A stretch of 64,000 nucleotides of DNA from Otis tarda (GCA_026413225.1 CM048553.1:99050190-99114189), one strand, 5' to 3'; numbered from the stretch's first letter, positions 34,362-48,500 are shown. Notes: generated by a model from the sequence alone, not told the origin. A program made the numbers and translations.

Positions 34362-36644
34362 TGGTTGTCACAATTCAGTACAGCTGGTAATTTTCAGTTC
34401 ACCAGAAGCTCAGAATAGCAGAGAAATTGTTCAGTCAGGCTTGAGGTGGAGAACAAGTGTTTGCACACACTCCTAGCTCTCTTTCTGGGAGGAAGCTAAC
34501 AAAAGAGGTTTGAAAAAAGGAATGTCAAAGAGAAGAGAGTCAATACATTTGCCTGTTCTTTTTAATATACTGATTGTATATAATATACTATATTGTATTT
34601 AATATACTTATTGCTGATACACAGGTGCAGGTCTGCCATGGCTTAGCTGAGAAGTGAAGCAGGAGTTTAGATGCGGTATTGCTTTAACTGGAAAGGTGGG
34701 CAGGAGCAAAGCAGGTAGCATTTCACTATTGGGAATCCTCTGCTGGGTGTATCATATTAATAGAAAAAGCTTGAGAAGTCTTTCTTGAGAAATAACTCAA
34801 AACCAAATGCTCCTATTTCCCTTCCTTCTTTCTCTCAGGGGCAAAATATTTCCTCAGATACACATATTCATCTCCATTGAAGATAAGGGGAACTAAGCAA
34901 GTCTCAAGGAAATTGCACAAAAAAACCAACTGTGGTTTTCTGCAGTAAAATACGGTTTTCTACAGAGCAAAATATATCTCTTCTTAAAAATGCAAACTCC
35001 AGATGTAAACTCCAGTTGATATTGTATCAATGTTTCTAAAGAATGCCTCTCTCTGCTATATTAACTGAGCAAGGAGATTGACCAATTTATTAACTAGTCA
35101 TTTATGACTTAGAAGAAAAAAATCATCCCTTTTTGCTATAACATTAACATAAGGATTTAAAACTGAAATGTATCTTATCTTCATGAAGCAAATCTGAAAT
35201 TTCATTTTCAGTTACATATATTACACCTACATCCAGGAGTAGCAGACAGTTTACTGAAATCCATCCTTCTCTGGCATTGGCAATATCACCGAAAGAAGGC
35301 CTAAATGTAACATGAAATATGAAAGTATTTAACACATTACAGATATAGATAAGTATATTTTTAACATAGATGCATTGAAGAGGCATCGCAACCAGTTAAA
35401 TTCCTCTGAAAATGCCAAACCAATTGTTTAACTGCTGCGTGGAGCAAGTATCCTAGTGAGCTGCTCACAATGTATGAGCTTTTGTTTGTATTATACAGTG
35501 AAGACAGACCAAATCTGCAACCTTCTTAAGTTTGTTTACAATATGATCCAAGTAATTCACATCTGATACTGAACAACCAGTTCTACTCTATTCAATTGCT
35601 AACAATTTTTGACACCAAGTATTATTCCTGGTGGTGCTAGTATTCATGGTCAAGGAGAGGAGATGAAAGCTTGATGGGACTAGGAATGAGCCACAAAATG
35701 GGGGAGGTCCAGCCACACTGGTGTGACTCCCCTATGTTCATCTTACGTGCTCTTTGGTGGTTTTGTTGCACTACATCCTTCTAGTGCCTCCAGTTACCAG
35801 GGTATATAATTTTATACTTCCTCTTCTTATACTTCACTATAACATACAGTGGAAAGTAAAAAACCCAGCAGTACCTCTCACATGCTGAAGGCAGGCAGCC
35901 TGCCTACACAGCTTTAAGCTGGAATTTCCGTTACGCTTTGGACAATGCAAAAACATGCCATAGAAATTACGCAGTATTTTGACTGCAGGGATGACTTCAT
36001 GGTTCCTCCGCTTTCACTGTAAACCGTATGCGTCCTCAGATCTTCCAAAACCTTTCTAGAGATTCCACCAGGAAGTAATTGGCATTGCTTCTCTGTGGTA
36101 AGACACAGTGGCCAATTCAAGCAGAAGACAATTTTGGCTGAGCATACTATGCAGCGTGATGTGTATTCCATTAAGGACTGTCATTTCAGCTGAATGTGGT
36201 TGGTCTAAACTAACTTAGTCTGTACTGAAGACAGCAAGGTTAGTTCAATTATTCATTTGCACAAAACTCATTCCTGTTCTGTTATTTGAGAGTCAATCAC
36301 AGACATTCATCTGCAACATATAAATGAATATTGTTCACGATATGTAGAACTGTTTGTTTGCTGCAGGTTGCTCTCTGATCGGTAGCTGATGTGAACGCAT
36401 GGGAGCTGCTCATGATACATTTGCTCCGACTGCTGGAGAATCATTTGTAGCCTGCTTTTTGACGTGACTGTTTTACAAATAATTTAAACCAGGATAAAGA
36501 TTTTAATGGGGGAAAATATTAAATAATGAATGAAAAAGACTTAGGAAATAAAAAATTATCCTGTTTCTGAACAAATGCCTTCATCCACCTAAGAAATTAA
36601 GTATGAACTGTGTGAGTGCCACTTAGCAGCCATCAGAAGATGGT

Positions 36645-36666
36645 CCTGTAAAGGACCTGTAAAGGA
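36645..36666 (+). repeat. perfect 11-bp tandem duplication
   Basis: CCTGTAAAGGA occurs twice head to tail. It is a small local duplication. Confidence 0.85.
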
Positions 36667-37478
36667 CCCTCTGGAGTACAGCAAATGTAGTTTGTTTCTG
36701 AGTGGAGTAACAGCCTCCCAACACCTGCATAGACGTGCATCACTGCTGTTCTTTCATCCTAATACTGCCAATGGGTAATGGAAATCATCAGGGAGCACTC
36801 GTAACAGTGAACCACAGGGACCTGTCTTGAGTAGTTCCAGTGCATTCATCTGAACAAAAATGTGAGTGCGGTGTTAGTCCATTTTGCAGATACAGATTGG
36901 AAAATAATAGGAGCAAGGATTGATCAGTTATCAGAACAATACGGGTGTTTGGGCTGGGTCTGCTCAAATGATACATGCAGAAATAGAGTAACCCCATATT
37001 TGCACAAAGGATAATCTGGAAAGTGGTGACTTTGAAAAAGACTCAAATGTAAAATGAATAAGCAGCTGAACGTGAACTTCTGTTGTCTCTGCCTAAGAGT
37101 GCTTGAGCATGCTCTGTAAAAAGCAGGGCTGTCAATTAGCAATAGAAGGCGGCACTGCCTTGAGTAAATTGCCACTAAAATACTATCCAGTCTCTGGATA
37201 GTCTCTCACCAAACAGGCTGCCATTAGGAAAGAGCTCAGAAAAGATTTACAAGACTGTAAAATCTATGTAAGTGTGATTGATGCAATATGCTATTAGTTT
37301 CTGTTAAAAAATGCTTTAAAAAAAGATTCATTTATGGCACACAAGAGGTGTTGAACACTAAAGAAAATGGGAGAAATGAGATTTCTGGAAAGTAAAAATA
37401 GATAAATCAAGCTAGAAATGATGTGGCTACTTCTTCATGTGGTTAGTTGACCCCTGGAAACTACTTACCTGGACATGA

Positions 37479-37724
37479 ACCTTGCTCCTGTCACTTGAAA
37501 TCTGTAAGCCAATACTGGATATCTTACAAAAGTTGTATTCCATCTCAGTCAGGAATTATACATTTGAGAATGTTTCATCGGTGGACCAAATAGGTCAGCA
37601 ACCAAGTAAACTCAAAGACCCAGTTACAGTAGAAGAAAGTATTTCAGCTAACTTACTTGAAAAACACTTAAGTGAAAATATTAGTCACGGACCAAAGCAA
37701 ACAGATTTATACAATGCTATATGA
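37479..37724 (+). other. short open frame of unknown nature
   Basis: An 81-codon frame without ATG start is bounded by in-frame stops (TGA at 37476 and TGA at 37722). The reading has a protein-like, hydrophilic composition (for example PSKLKDPVTVEE and NLLEKHLSENI) and is free of simple sequence. No acceptor or donor fits its ends well and no family is recognised. Many frames of this length are expected by chance in 64 kb. Confidence 0.1.
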
Positions 37725-38170
37725 ATGTTGGATAAAAGAAATACATAAGCAGAATGATATTGTAAACTTATTGGAACATAAGTTATCAATACTAAATTTC
37801 TGAGGATTTTACCACAATAAGAAACAAAAACTGGCAGCTTGCCTGTAACAGGGGAATCTCATCTAAGTTTCTGTGAGGAAGCAAGGGTCTCATAGCACTT
37901 GCAGATGAGTTGTGATGCATCTCCAGCATAAGCATCATTTGATAACCATTATGCTTTCTAATCACTTTCTAATTAAGCTGCATTATTACAAATACAATGT
38001 GTGGCTCTAGTTTATTTGTCATATTCTTCCTTGGACTTATTGGCTCCAACCTGTAGCCTAATTTTCATATTACAGAGCTGCCTGAAAAAGTTCATCTTGT
38101 CTGTTCTGGGTGCTGAGTTGAAGACTTCATTCCTTTTACAACCTATTACCTATGCTCATCTCCTTTGATA

Positions 38171-38450
38171 TTTCCTTCCTTTCCTTCTTTTCCTTTCTTC
38201 CCTCCCTTGCCTTGCTTTCCTTTCCCTTCCTCCTCACCTTCCTGTTTTCCTCCCTTACTCCCTTCCCTCCTTCTTCTCTTCCATCTTCTCTTCTTCCTTT
38301 TCCCTTTCCCCCCTTTCCTTCTCCCTTTCCTCCATTTCCTCCCTCCCTTCCCTTCTTTCTTCCTTCCTTTCTTCCCTCCTTCTCCCTCTTCTCTCCCCCA
38401 CTTTGCCTCCCTTCCTCTCTGCCTTTCTCTTGCCCCTCCCTCACCCCCCA
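38171..38450 (+). repeat. polypyrimidine C/T tract
   Basis: About 280 bases are almost entirely C and T on the plus strand (CCTT, CCCTT and CTTTCC units in irregular order), with only scattered G or A. All four overlapping open frames of 100-133 codons here (Glu/Lys/Gly/Arg-rich on minus, Ser/Phe/Pro/Leu-rich on plus) are artefacts of this composition. Long homopurine-homopyrimidine tracts can form triplex DNA. Confidence 0.97.
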
Positions 38451-41400
38451 AGGACTTTTGCCATTAGCAGAAATTAAAGCAAAAGTGTAGTTGTCTCTAC
38501 TTTTTTTTCCTATTCCTAAGAAGGAAAAATGTAACAAAAAGCAAAAGACAGACTTGTTATTTAGTTTAAATTTGTAAGAAAGCCAGAAGACAAAAGGTAT
38601 ATAGAAAGCACAGTCATATTCACTGTGTTCTGGAAGTAAAAATGGATTATACTGAAATTACAGGAAAGTAGGTATGGGTTTGAAGTCTGGAAAGGTAGAA
38701 AAGCTACATTCAGCCCTAGGTGGCTCAGCTAGCCAATGTAATTATGGCATGACTGTTTCTATAGCTTATGGCATCCCACGCTGACTCCTTCCACTACAAG
38801 TGACCAAATCAGTTGGAAGTAACCTTTGGTACAAAGCCTTTAATTGACATCTCTGGACCACTGTGTCTTCTTGGCTGCTTAAACCTTGTGTATGGAGTTC
38901 CTTGGTGTCTGAAATGCAATTTGGTGTAGAACTGATGTAGTTTGGTGTAGTCCTCTTTCAGCAGACTACATACTATTAAAAATGTTCAGCTTCGCTCTTT
39001 CAGCAGATGCATGGTATACCTACTGCCCTCCCTCACACCAGCATGATGTTACGGCTTCCAGATTTCTTCCCTGCAAAGGCGGAATCTATTTTGGTTACCA
39101 GTAAAAGGACCAGGACTAGTTTTCATAGCCTCTACGCCACAAAGAGAAGAAGAAGAGGGAAATGAGCCATGCAGTTTAGAGAGATAATTTAGTGTACCCA
39201 GATAAGTACATATTTCCTCAGGCAATCAGATGTATTAATGTATTTTTATGGCATGTAAGCTATAAATATGGTGAACAAACTTTTGGCAAAGGGAGCTTCT
39301 ATAGCTTCCATCTGGACTTCTGACTCCATTGCTGCTGAATGTATGTACGTTAAGCCAGTATAAAAGTGAATTAACTGCTGTTTCATGGATCTCATGACTA
39401 AGGAGTAAAAAGTAAAAGGGGCTTTTGACAAAACTAAATAATGACAGCTTCTGGACAGAATATTTTATTCAACTGTCTTACATCTGTTTGAATGACCATT
39501 GTATTTGATCATACTTTGTTCAGCTTCTCACCTAAAGATACAATGCCTTCACAGCATTGCTTCTAATTCCATTTGTAAAACTAATTGACATCGTTCATAT
39601 TTTACACTGCTTGCTTGTTTTATGTAGTACAAAAAGAAATGCACTAAAGTGGACTTCAGCATTATTAAGGAATAGTGTTTAACAACAAGGGGTTTGGATA
39701 TAACAAAAAAAACCTCCAAAAGCCCAAATGGGTATTATATCTATAAGTGAGATGAGGGAAGCACTGCTGTGTTGTAAATGAAGTTAATAAAATTCTAAGA
39801 ACTTCACTACCAATATTGCAAGACTTCAGTACAAAATCTTCTCCCAAGACTTTGGAGATTTAGCAACATTTTCTATGTTTAGGTTTCTAAAGAGTAATTG
39901 CATGTATGATCAGTTTCTGCACCATCCATTAACCAAAAAGAAGGAAAAAAAGAGAAAGCATAGTTAGCCTTATTCATTGCTACTCTTGCTTACTACTGTA
40001 GTATTTCTGTTTTTATGTAACGAATGTTGCATAATGTGTGTGACAATTACTGCAATATTTCCATTTAATATTTCTTTAAAAATTAAGATATTTAAAATGC
40101 CTATTAACTACCAATGTAATGCTTTATCATCCTCTTATTTGGTTATAAAAGCGAATACAGAAATGAAAAGATGAATCTCCATATTCTCACGCTGTACAAG
40201 CAACATTAATTAATTCAACATGACAAGCTTTGTGAAGTATCTGGGTAAGTCAATCTAGTATCATTTTGTTCATGAAGCCCAAAATATAGACTGACAAAGC
40301 ACAAGTATGAAATGCATTTCAATCAGTTTAATCAAATAGAGTCAATGTAAAGAAAAGGGGCATTGTCAAGATGTGTCAGTGAACATTTGACCTGCCTTGC
40401 AGTTAATATTGTTTTGTGCAGATTTCTCTTGGGGGGATACCCTCTCTGTTCTGCATTTCAACTCTAAAGAATGAAAATTTTATTTTTGATCTGGTGAGTG
40501 GCAATCTCTAGTGGGAATGATATAGGAAAGACATCACTTGCAAGTCATTTTCTGTACAGAATTTGAACACATGAAATCAGATCTTTAAGGAAATTAGACC
40601 ATTTGCTGTGCATTTTGCCTGAATTGCAGGAAATTCTGCTTTCTCTGAATGAGATTTTGACTGGTCCTTGCATAGATGCCAAAGATGTCAAAGATGAGAT
40701 TATAGAGCAGCAAATCCAAAATCTGCTGGAGAGTTTAGTTTATTCTCTTCTCTAAGGCACAAGGAGACTTGGGCAGAAAAAAGATATGTGCACACAATGA
40801 ATGCATAGCAGAGCCAAGTGGCGAGACAGCTTGGCAAACTGTATGTTTTTAAGGGCAGCGGAGGGCATTTGCCACAGACAGCCTCAGTAAGACTTCAAGA
40901 GGGACTCCCTGGTAAGACAGTTCAGGATTTTTCCCAGGAGTTCCCAAAGCTGCATTACTTCTCTGCATCCCAGGTCTCCCTCTATCACTTTCCATGATCC
41001 CAGTGATAAGCAAAGCAGAATTCAGATCTATATTTATTTCGGAAAATCTCTTCCCAGGCATTTTTTTCCCAGTCATTGATCTAATGCTGTGGTTTCTGAT
41101 CACACTCAATATGCAGGATAACATTAATGGTCAAATCATGGTGCAAAATAATTCTGTTTTGCCTTTAAATCTACTTATCTGCCAGGGAACAGTATGATCA
41201 TTTTAAGGACTTTTAAAACTCTCTGTTACTTTACCTGAAAACTGCAAATTAGGCAGGATGTAAATTCAATGTGTGTGACTATAAACACCCATCCCACCCC
41301 CCCCCCCCCGAAATTACAAAAATAGCTGTTAACTTTTTTTTTTCTCAGGTGAAAACAAGGTTGTCAAGGTGATCAAGATTTGGAGAACAGTTTTAAAAGC

Positions 41401-41609
41401 CCATTTCTCACAGGAGTATTTATTTGCAGGTTTTTTTTTCATTTCCTAGACTTTCATCTTTTGCTATGTAAAAAAATAATCACCATCTAGCTGCTGTGAT
41501 AACCTCAGACACATGAACCAAGTTTGCCGAGATATGGAGAGATCTGCAAGAAGAATCCTTAACAAATGCCTGAGCAAGCTGCTCTATCCATCTCTGTGAA
41601 GTGTTGAGT
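38451..41609. other. unique non-coding DNA
   Basis: AT-rich sequence with no gene or transposon recognised. A C13 run lies at 41297-41309. Confidence 0.55.
41297..41309 (+). repeat. C13 homopolymer
   Basis: Thirteen consecutive C residues; prone to length error in sequencing. Confidence 0.95.
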
Positions 41610-41658
41610 GTTACACCCAGGAATGAAGACTGTCAGTTACACCCAGGAATGAAGACTG
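41610..41658 (+). repeat. 26-bp tandem duplication
   Basis: GTTACACCCAGGAATGAAGA plus CTG recurs after a TCA spacer, giving a 26-bp period with identical 23-base cores. It lies 60 bp outside the CR1 3' end at 41718 and is not part of that element. Confidence 0.92.
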
Positions 41659-41717
41659 CCTCTCCTGAGAGATGAAAAAGGAAAACCACAAATTTTCTGG
41701 ATTTCAGCACCACTGAT

Positions 41718-42535
41718 CATAGAATAGTAGAATCTTAAGGTTGGAAGAGACCTCCAAGATCATAAAATTCAACCATCAACCTAACACCACCATGCCTACT
41801 AAACCATGTCCTAAAATGCCATGTCTACACATTCTTTGAACATCTCCAGGGATGGTGACTTCACCACTTCCTTGGGCAGCCCGTTCCCGTGCCTGACCAC
41901 TCTTTCAGTAAAGAAGTGTTTCCTACTATCCGATCTAAACCTCCCCTGCCACGACTTGGCATCATTTCCTCTCGTCCTATCACAAGTTATTTGGGAGAAG
42001 AGACCAACACCCGCCTCCCTACAACCTCCTTTCAGGTAGTTGTAGAGAGCAATGAGGTCTCCCCTCAGCCTCCTCTTCTCCAGGTTAAACAATCCCAGTT
42101 CCCTCAGCTGCTCCTCATAAGACTTGTGCTCCAGGCCCCTCACCAGCTTCATTGCCCTTCTCTGGACACACTCCAGCAGCTCAATGTCCTTCTTGTACTG
42201 AGGGGCCCAAAAATGAACACAGTATTTGAGGTGCAGCCTCACCAGTGCTGAATACAGGGGCACAATCACTTCCCTACTCCTGCTGGCCATACTGTTCCTG
42301 ATACAAGCCAGGATGCTGTTGGCCTTCTTGGCCACATGGGCACACTGCTGGCTCATGTTCAGCCGGCTGTCAACAAGCACCCCCAGGTCACTTTCCACTG
42401 GGCAGCTTTCCAGCCACTCTTCTCCAAGCCTGTAGCATTGCATGGGGTTGTCGTGACCAAAGTGCAGGACCTGGCACTTGGCCTTGTTGAAGCTCATACA
42501 GTTCACCTTGGCCCATCAGTCCAGCCTGTCCTGAT
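41718..42535 (-). mobile_element. CR1 retrotransposon, 5'-truncated, second subfamily
   Basis: The left edge holds the reversed CR1 3' end (ATCATAGAATAGTAGAATC, then GGTTGGAAGAGACCTCCAAG). The body continues through 3' UTR features typical of another CR1 branch (CCTTGGGCAGCCCGTTCCC) into ORF2. It ends at about 42535, after CAGTCCAGCCTGTCCTGATG. It differs at many sites from the 2.3-kb and 61-kb copies, so it came from a different source lineage. Confidence 0.94.
41811..42506 (-). pseudogene. CR1 ORF2 C-terminal remnant
   Basis: A 231-codon frame encodes the C-terminal ORF2 region with motifs in family order: [16 protein letters not shown] near residue 6, [18 protein letters not shown] near 38, [19 protein letters not shown] near 75, [20 protein letters not shown] near 114, [20 protein letters not shown] near 135, and a terminal [14 protein letters not shown] segment near 211. 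It reaches the usual protein end, but the RT catalytic core and endonuclease were never copied. The open state of the frame reflects moderate age rather than function. Confidence 0.92.
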
Positions 42536-45500
42536 GATTGCCATTTGTATCCCCTCTCCTGCTCCCTGGTGCCTTTCCCTCCTCAGACCTAGATGGAGTC
42601 ATGCCCACAGCTCAGCATAGCCCATGGATGCACTGAGAGCACATCCAGAGGATAGTCAAGCTCTAGAATCACAGCGGACCAAGTCATACTTTCAATAACT
42701 GCACACTCTCATCTGAGCAGGGTCCATTTTAGCAACTCATCTGCAGGGCAGGCTTTTCAGGCAATGCTCCGAAGATCATGGCCGCATGTTTTTCCCAACC
42801 TGGTAAAGAAGTTCATAAATCTGGAAAGCTCTCCATACAGTTCAGTGTTTCTCCTGGATCTCTTTGAACCACAATACTATGTGGAAGTATTGTAAGTTTT
42901 CTTACATTGTTTTTTGAGTACCTCCTTCTTCAAACTTTGCTGGAACAGGTTTAGAGCTACATGGAAGGAATGATTAATTGCAGTTTAATAAATCACAGGA
43001 AAAGTTGGTGCCTGGTTCCAGCTCTGGAGATGCACCTGTATCAGTCCTATTTATTTGAACTGGTTTACCCTTTAATTTTACAGTCAACAAACTAGAAAAA
43101 ACAGAATAGTCTGAAGTGTCTTATTTTGTTATTTGCAGCATTTTCACCCCAGAATTTTATTTAAATCTTTCTATTTTTCATGAATATATGCTGCTTGGTC
43201 CTTGACTAAGACATTTAACAACGAGAGAGTGGAGTATTTTGCTGCTACAGACTTAGACCTTCTGAAGAGCCTAATCAAAACCAGATTTTTTTTCTTTAAT
43301 TGGAAAAGAAATGAGTGTTTTGCACTATACACTAGCTAGTTAGCGCTATCATAAGCAACCCCCTATTAATCACGTACCATTTTTTGCAGCTGTGTACAGT
43401 AACTGACCTGCCTAGATACACTATAACTGAAGCAATTAAGGATCTTTTGTATTTTTTATGTAATTACCACTTCTGAGCCAGGTTGCTAAATACTTGGGAC
43501 ATTTGGGGGTATAATTTCAAGGTCATTATATTTTTGTTCATCTCATTTCCTAGGAAACCTATTTGCAGACTTGCCTAAAGCATCCCAGATACTGTACATT
43601 AAAGTATGGCACATTAATTTAATCCTACCTCCTTCCACTCAGTAGGTGTATGTCCATTTTTCCAATATATAATACACAGTATATTTTTAAATTGTAAACT
43701 ATTCCTTTTTTTAATGATGCAAACAATGGAGAGACCAAATAAGCTAAAGGAGCTAACACATTTATCTCTACATTCTGCCATCTGTTTGAAACTGCTGATG
43801 TAATTCCAGTTTTAAATCACATTAGATCCTGCCTTCTGGACCCCTTTCCGTATTTACTTTTTTTTTTTTTATTTAAGGCTTTAGAGAAAGCAATGCCTTC
43901 AGGTTGTTGACTACTTAATAAGAAACTGTGTCTTTGACTGTTTTCAATCTGGACTTAAATGTAGGTTTCCTGGACAAAGAGGTATAATCGAAGTAATAGC
44001 TTGATTTCCAAAAGATGAAACTTATTCTCTGTGTACAATTTGATGGGCTCTGTTTTCAGCAATAATGCTAGCAACCAGCAGATTTGTTTATACTGAAGAA
44101 ACAGGAGAGATTAGGGGTTGTGTTCTTGCATACTCTGTTGTGTAATGATGGAATTTCCAGTTTTATCTCTGCATTTACTCTTCAGAATCAGTTTAATTTC
44201 TTCTATGTAACCTCTCCCCTTTATTTTATTGGCTTAATTAACAACCTTATATTTATTTTTCTCAGTACTTCCTTTGCCTTTTGAGTCCACAGTGGACTAG
44301 CGTCCTCCATTCTCTTTTCTTCTGGTATCTTGTGGCTGGAATCACTTCTTTGTCTGGATCTGATACTGATGCTGGTCTTTCAAGAATTTACTTAAAGGGA
44401 TATTGATCAGGCTCTGTCTTCAGCAAATCTGTCAAACACATAGCTGGATTTTTGCACAGTCACATAAAAGCGTTGAAATCACAATTCAGATTTAAAAACA
44501 TTTGCATCACAGAAATTAAATGAATGCATTCTGGTTTTTTTAATGTTTTTTTTTTTAATTTTTTTTTTTTATTATTTTAGTTAATTCATTATGTACCCAC
44601 AGAATAGTCAGAAGTATAAGGACATTGGAAGAAAGATGGAGTCCTGTACTGCAAAGTTTGCAGACTTCTTGTTTGTATTGATTTTAAGAAGAGAGAACAC
44701 ATAATTAAAAATTAAGAAAAATGTATTTCAAGCTAAATTTTACTCATCATAGTACAGAAATTTTTCATGAGCATATTTTCAAAATTCATGATAACATTTA
44801 AAAAAAATTGTACAGATTTTAAGATGATTGGAACAACTTATCCATTTAGAATTTCTGAACCATACCAGGCAAAAGTCTGAAGAAAATGTGGAAATAAATT
44901 GGTTTGGTTCTGATCATTTTATAGAAAATTTAGATTTTTAATGAAAAGTAATTTCATCATAATATTTGCCTAAACTAAATTTTGAAAATTCTTTAAAAGT
45001 AAAATGAAAACCCACAAAATGAAACCTTTTTGTTTGCTTTGGTAGGAAAACAGACATTGCATTCATTTAGAATTTAAACAGATGATTTTATCTTTAACTG
45101 TCTGACTTAAAATGTAGAATATTTGTTATTAATTAAACGTAATTAAATATAGAAATTGTAATTCATAGGCAACTCTAGTCCTTTTAATGATAACTCAGAG
45201 CTATGTATATTGTTATGTATACAGGCACCTTAAATTTTCTGGTTGAAGCAGCTTCCAGAATCGTAGCAATTTTGGTAGATCGGTCACTGATCCAGGCATG
45301 TTTCTGAAGAAGAACTTTGATCTAAGTTTCCAAGTTTAACCTTCCTAAATCAATCCTACCAATAAATATATATATACTCAATCACTCATAACTAGCATCA
45401 TGCTTAATTGCAACAAAAGCGTGGCAATTAAAATGTGACAGACTTAGCGTAGGCTTTCTACTTTTCCTCTCCAGCCACTGAAATCAATAGCTAAACTAAA

Positions 45501-48500
45501 CCAGTGGCCAGCTGTTGGGAATGTGGATGATTCTTTGTTGTTTATATGTTTTGTGCCTAGCCTGGCCACCACCAGTGGTGAAAATCTGAAGCAGGGAGGT
45601 GTAATATTCCCTCTACACTTCAGCATTGCCAACTGTCTGGATGGATACAGAAAAAGTCAGCAGCTTCTCAGGAACTGTTGAAGACGAAGCCAAGCAGTAC
45701 AATGTTCAACCCTGACCTGTATTTTCAGAGGTTGGCAAGAACCACGTAAACCATTTATTCCTTATTTTCCTATAACACTATAATGTATGGCAATTCATCT
45801 TGCTATGAAAAGATATCTGCAGAAAAGTTAAACCAAAGATGCCCAGGTGAAAAATAAGCATATACACATTTTAAATAGGTCTGAAGCTGATGAATGTGCC
45901 AAAATGTTGTCAGTTAAAACTTGTTATGGGGACTCACATGGATATAAACAGTGAAGCAGAGCAGAGCAAGGAGTGCTGATGTTCTGCTTACAAAAATACC
46001 GTTAACTTACAGAGTCTGAGTCGTGTTTACCAAATAATTTATGACTCCACCCCAGGCTATGAGAAAAAAATAATTGAAGTCACATTATTTCTTCAAATAC
46101 TCTGATTCCAAATGTTTGGTAACCAGCAGCCTGTCGTGGTAATGCTCCTACTTCTGCACAGAATTTGTATTCTAGACCTACATGAAATTAGTATACAAAA
46201 TGAATTGAGTGAATGATTTGTTAGAAGAACTTTTTGTTGTGAAAATGTAATGAATATTTCATGATTCAAATTCTAAGCAACTATAAATTTAAAATATCAA
46301 GTTTTGCTGTGATGCATAAAAACTATTCATCATAACTGTTAAATACAAACCATATTCACTTCTGGTAAGAACCATAAATATGACAAGAAGTCCCAGAAAA
46401 TTGTAGTTATGGTTAGAAGGAGTCTACGTCATGAATACAGTAAAATTCCTCCCAAACCTTTTAAATAACGCTGTCTTTCCTGAGGATACATCACATTCCG
46501 TTGGCATCAAGATTTGCAAATCAGTCAGGGTCACCAAAACTCAAGCATTGTCATTTTATTCGCAGGACAGTGTAATAATAAAGTGTATTTAAAAATTGAT
46601 TTAAAAAAAAAAGTAAAAGAGTATGTCTTACCAAGTCCTGTGCCTGTTTATTTGCAAGAATCTCCAAACCTTTTTCTCCAGCACACACACCAGGCCTTGC
46701 AACACAGTTCCTGGTCTTAAAGAGACACTTTTGAAATGAAAGGTCTCTTGGTATCCAAATTTAAGTAAATTGAAATGTGACACTAATACCATGGGCTATA
46801 TTTCCCCTGGAGTGAAATATATGTTGTTGTTCTTGAGATCTATGCTGCTGAGACTATCTGATACTTCTCAAGCACAGTAGTGCATGAGTTCATAGGCTGG
46901 CAAGACTGATTTTTAAATTGATCGGATGAATTTGATTTGATTGGTTAAAATTTATTTAGTTATGCTAAGATCTTACATTTTCCTCCAGTTCTTTTTTTAC
47001 TACTGATTTACTGAACTGCATTTCTTGAAAGGAGGCATCTGCAGCAGCTCTTGGTGCTTGCTTGTTTTTGGTCTTCTAAGGCACACATATTTCAAAATAA
47101 ATTCAGTCCAGGTGAATTGCCCTATAATCAATCCCATCAAGAAAGTCTGTGCATTAATTAAATTAAATTACATAAATAACAGAAGTTGCTGTCCCTGATC
47201 CACTGTGATCCTGGGGCCCATCCCATCTGGAAGAGAAGCTCTGCAAGGCAGACCAATGGCAGCATGCTATCGGCTCTGCAGAAAAGTGCCACACTCTGGG
47301 TTGTTTTACAGAAGAGACTCAGACTGTGGCATCCTTCTGTTATAAGGAGGAGGGCTGCCTGATCTGACCATATAGACAGTGTAAAATTTTGGACAAAGAG
47401 CAGAAATAGTGTGGTTGCTGTAGTGGTTCAGAGATACAGTAGAAGTGAGGCTTCAGGGGGGAACAGTCTTTCACATAGCCAGGACCCCAGCCAAAAATTC
47501 CAATTAGAAACCTTCAAAAAAATCAGCAGGAACTACAAAGCATGCGCATGAAACGTTGTTCATATTACTGAATGAATATACTAATTTTCAAAATGCATAT
47601 GCCCCAATGTGTTTACTTTATATACTTTCAAAGACACTGTGCGTATATTGCTTGAATCTAGCCCTAATATAAGTTGCAGTGAGCTAGCTAATGAGCTTCT
47701 GGTTTTGAACAACTTGACTCCATCTTCAAAAGATTAGATGCTCTGAGAATCACATTATTCTCATTTTCATAAAATATTTGAATTTATCTACTGTAAGGTT
47801 GCAAAATACTGCAGAACAGTCAGATTCAGAGATTATTTAATCAGTAATAAAATGTCATTGTAGGCAGCATAGCAGTACTTCCTAAATCCCTTGTTGCATG
47901 GTCGGCTTATTTCATTAGAATCTGTGCTGGCCATTCTCCAAAGATGCAGAACTAATGCGATCTGCAATTATCGGATTTTGTTAAGCAGAGAGAATTCGAC
48001 AGGTATAGTGTTAATTATTGAAGAATAGCTAAGCAAGCCTCTAATATATTGCTCATTGTTTAAACAACATTAGGGCCCAGCCCTGTCGTGCCTTGTTATA
48101 ATATGACTCAGATCAGCATAATAAGTAGCTCTGCACCTTTTCTTCCTGTGTGGTAAATGTAATGCGTTGCTCGCTATTTTGCAAATGATGGGCTTTTTAC
48201 TGAAAAATAATTTGCTGAGAAATAACTAAGATGTAAACTGATTTCTAACAAGTAGGTATATGATATCTACCTAACATGGTCATATTGCTGTCTGTTGGAA
48301 AAATAATCTAGTGATAGGAAAAAGAAAACATAATCTAGTCTAACTGTCACTAGAAATACCAGTACCTTTTAATTAGCCCTCAGAAATCATAACTTATCAT
48401 GGTGTGTGTTGTAATGCATTGACAAAGCTGTAAGGGGAAAAGGCTGCAGCTTATTAGAACTAGCTCTGAGTTCCGAACTGCAGCATGTTTGGTTAAGCTT

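Larger units (their letters stand above)
32521..38170. other. unique non-coding DNA
   Basis: No established gene. It contains the weak candidate exons at 34028-34194 and 37479-37724, a TG/CA hairpin at 34331 and an 11-bp tandem duplication at 36645. The rest is AT-rich and stop-rich. Confidence 0.5.

Noticed and set aside
38136-38537. Open frames of 100-133 codons on both strands, Glu/Lys/Gly/Arg-rich or Ser/Phe/Pro/Leu-rich
   Set aside because: They are produced entirely by the C/T-only composition of the tract.
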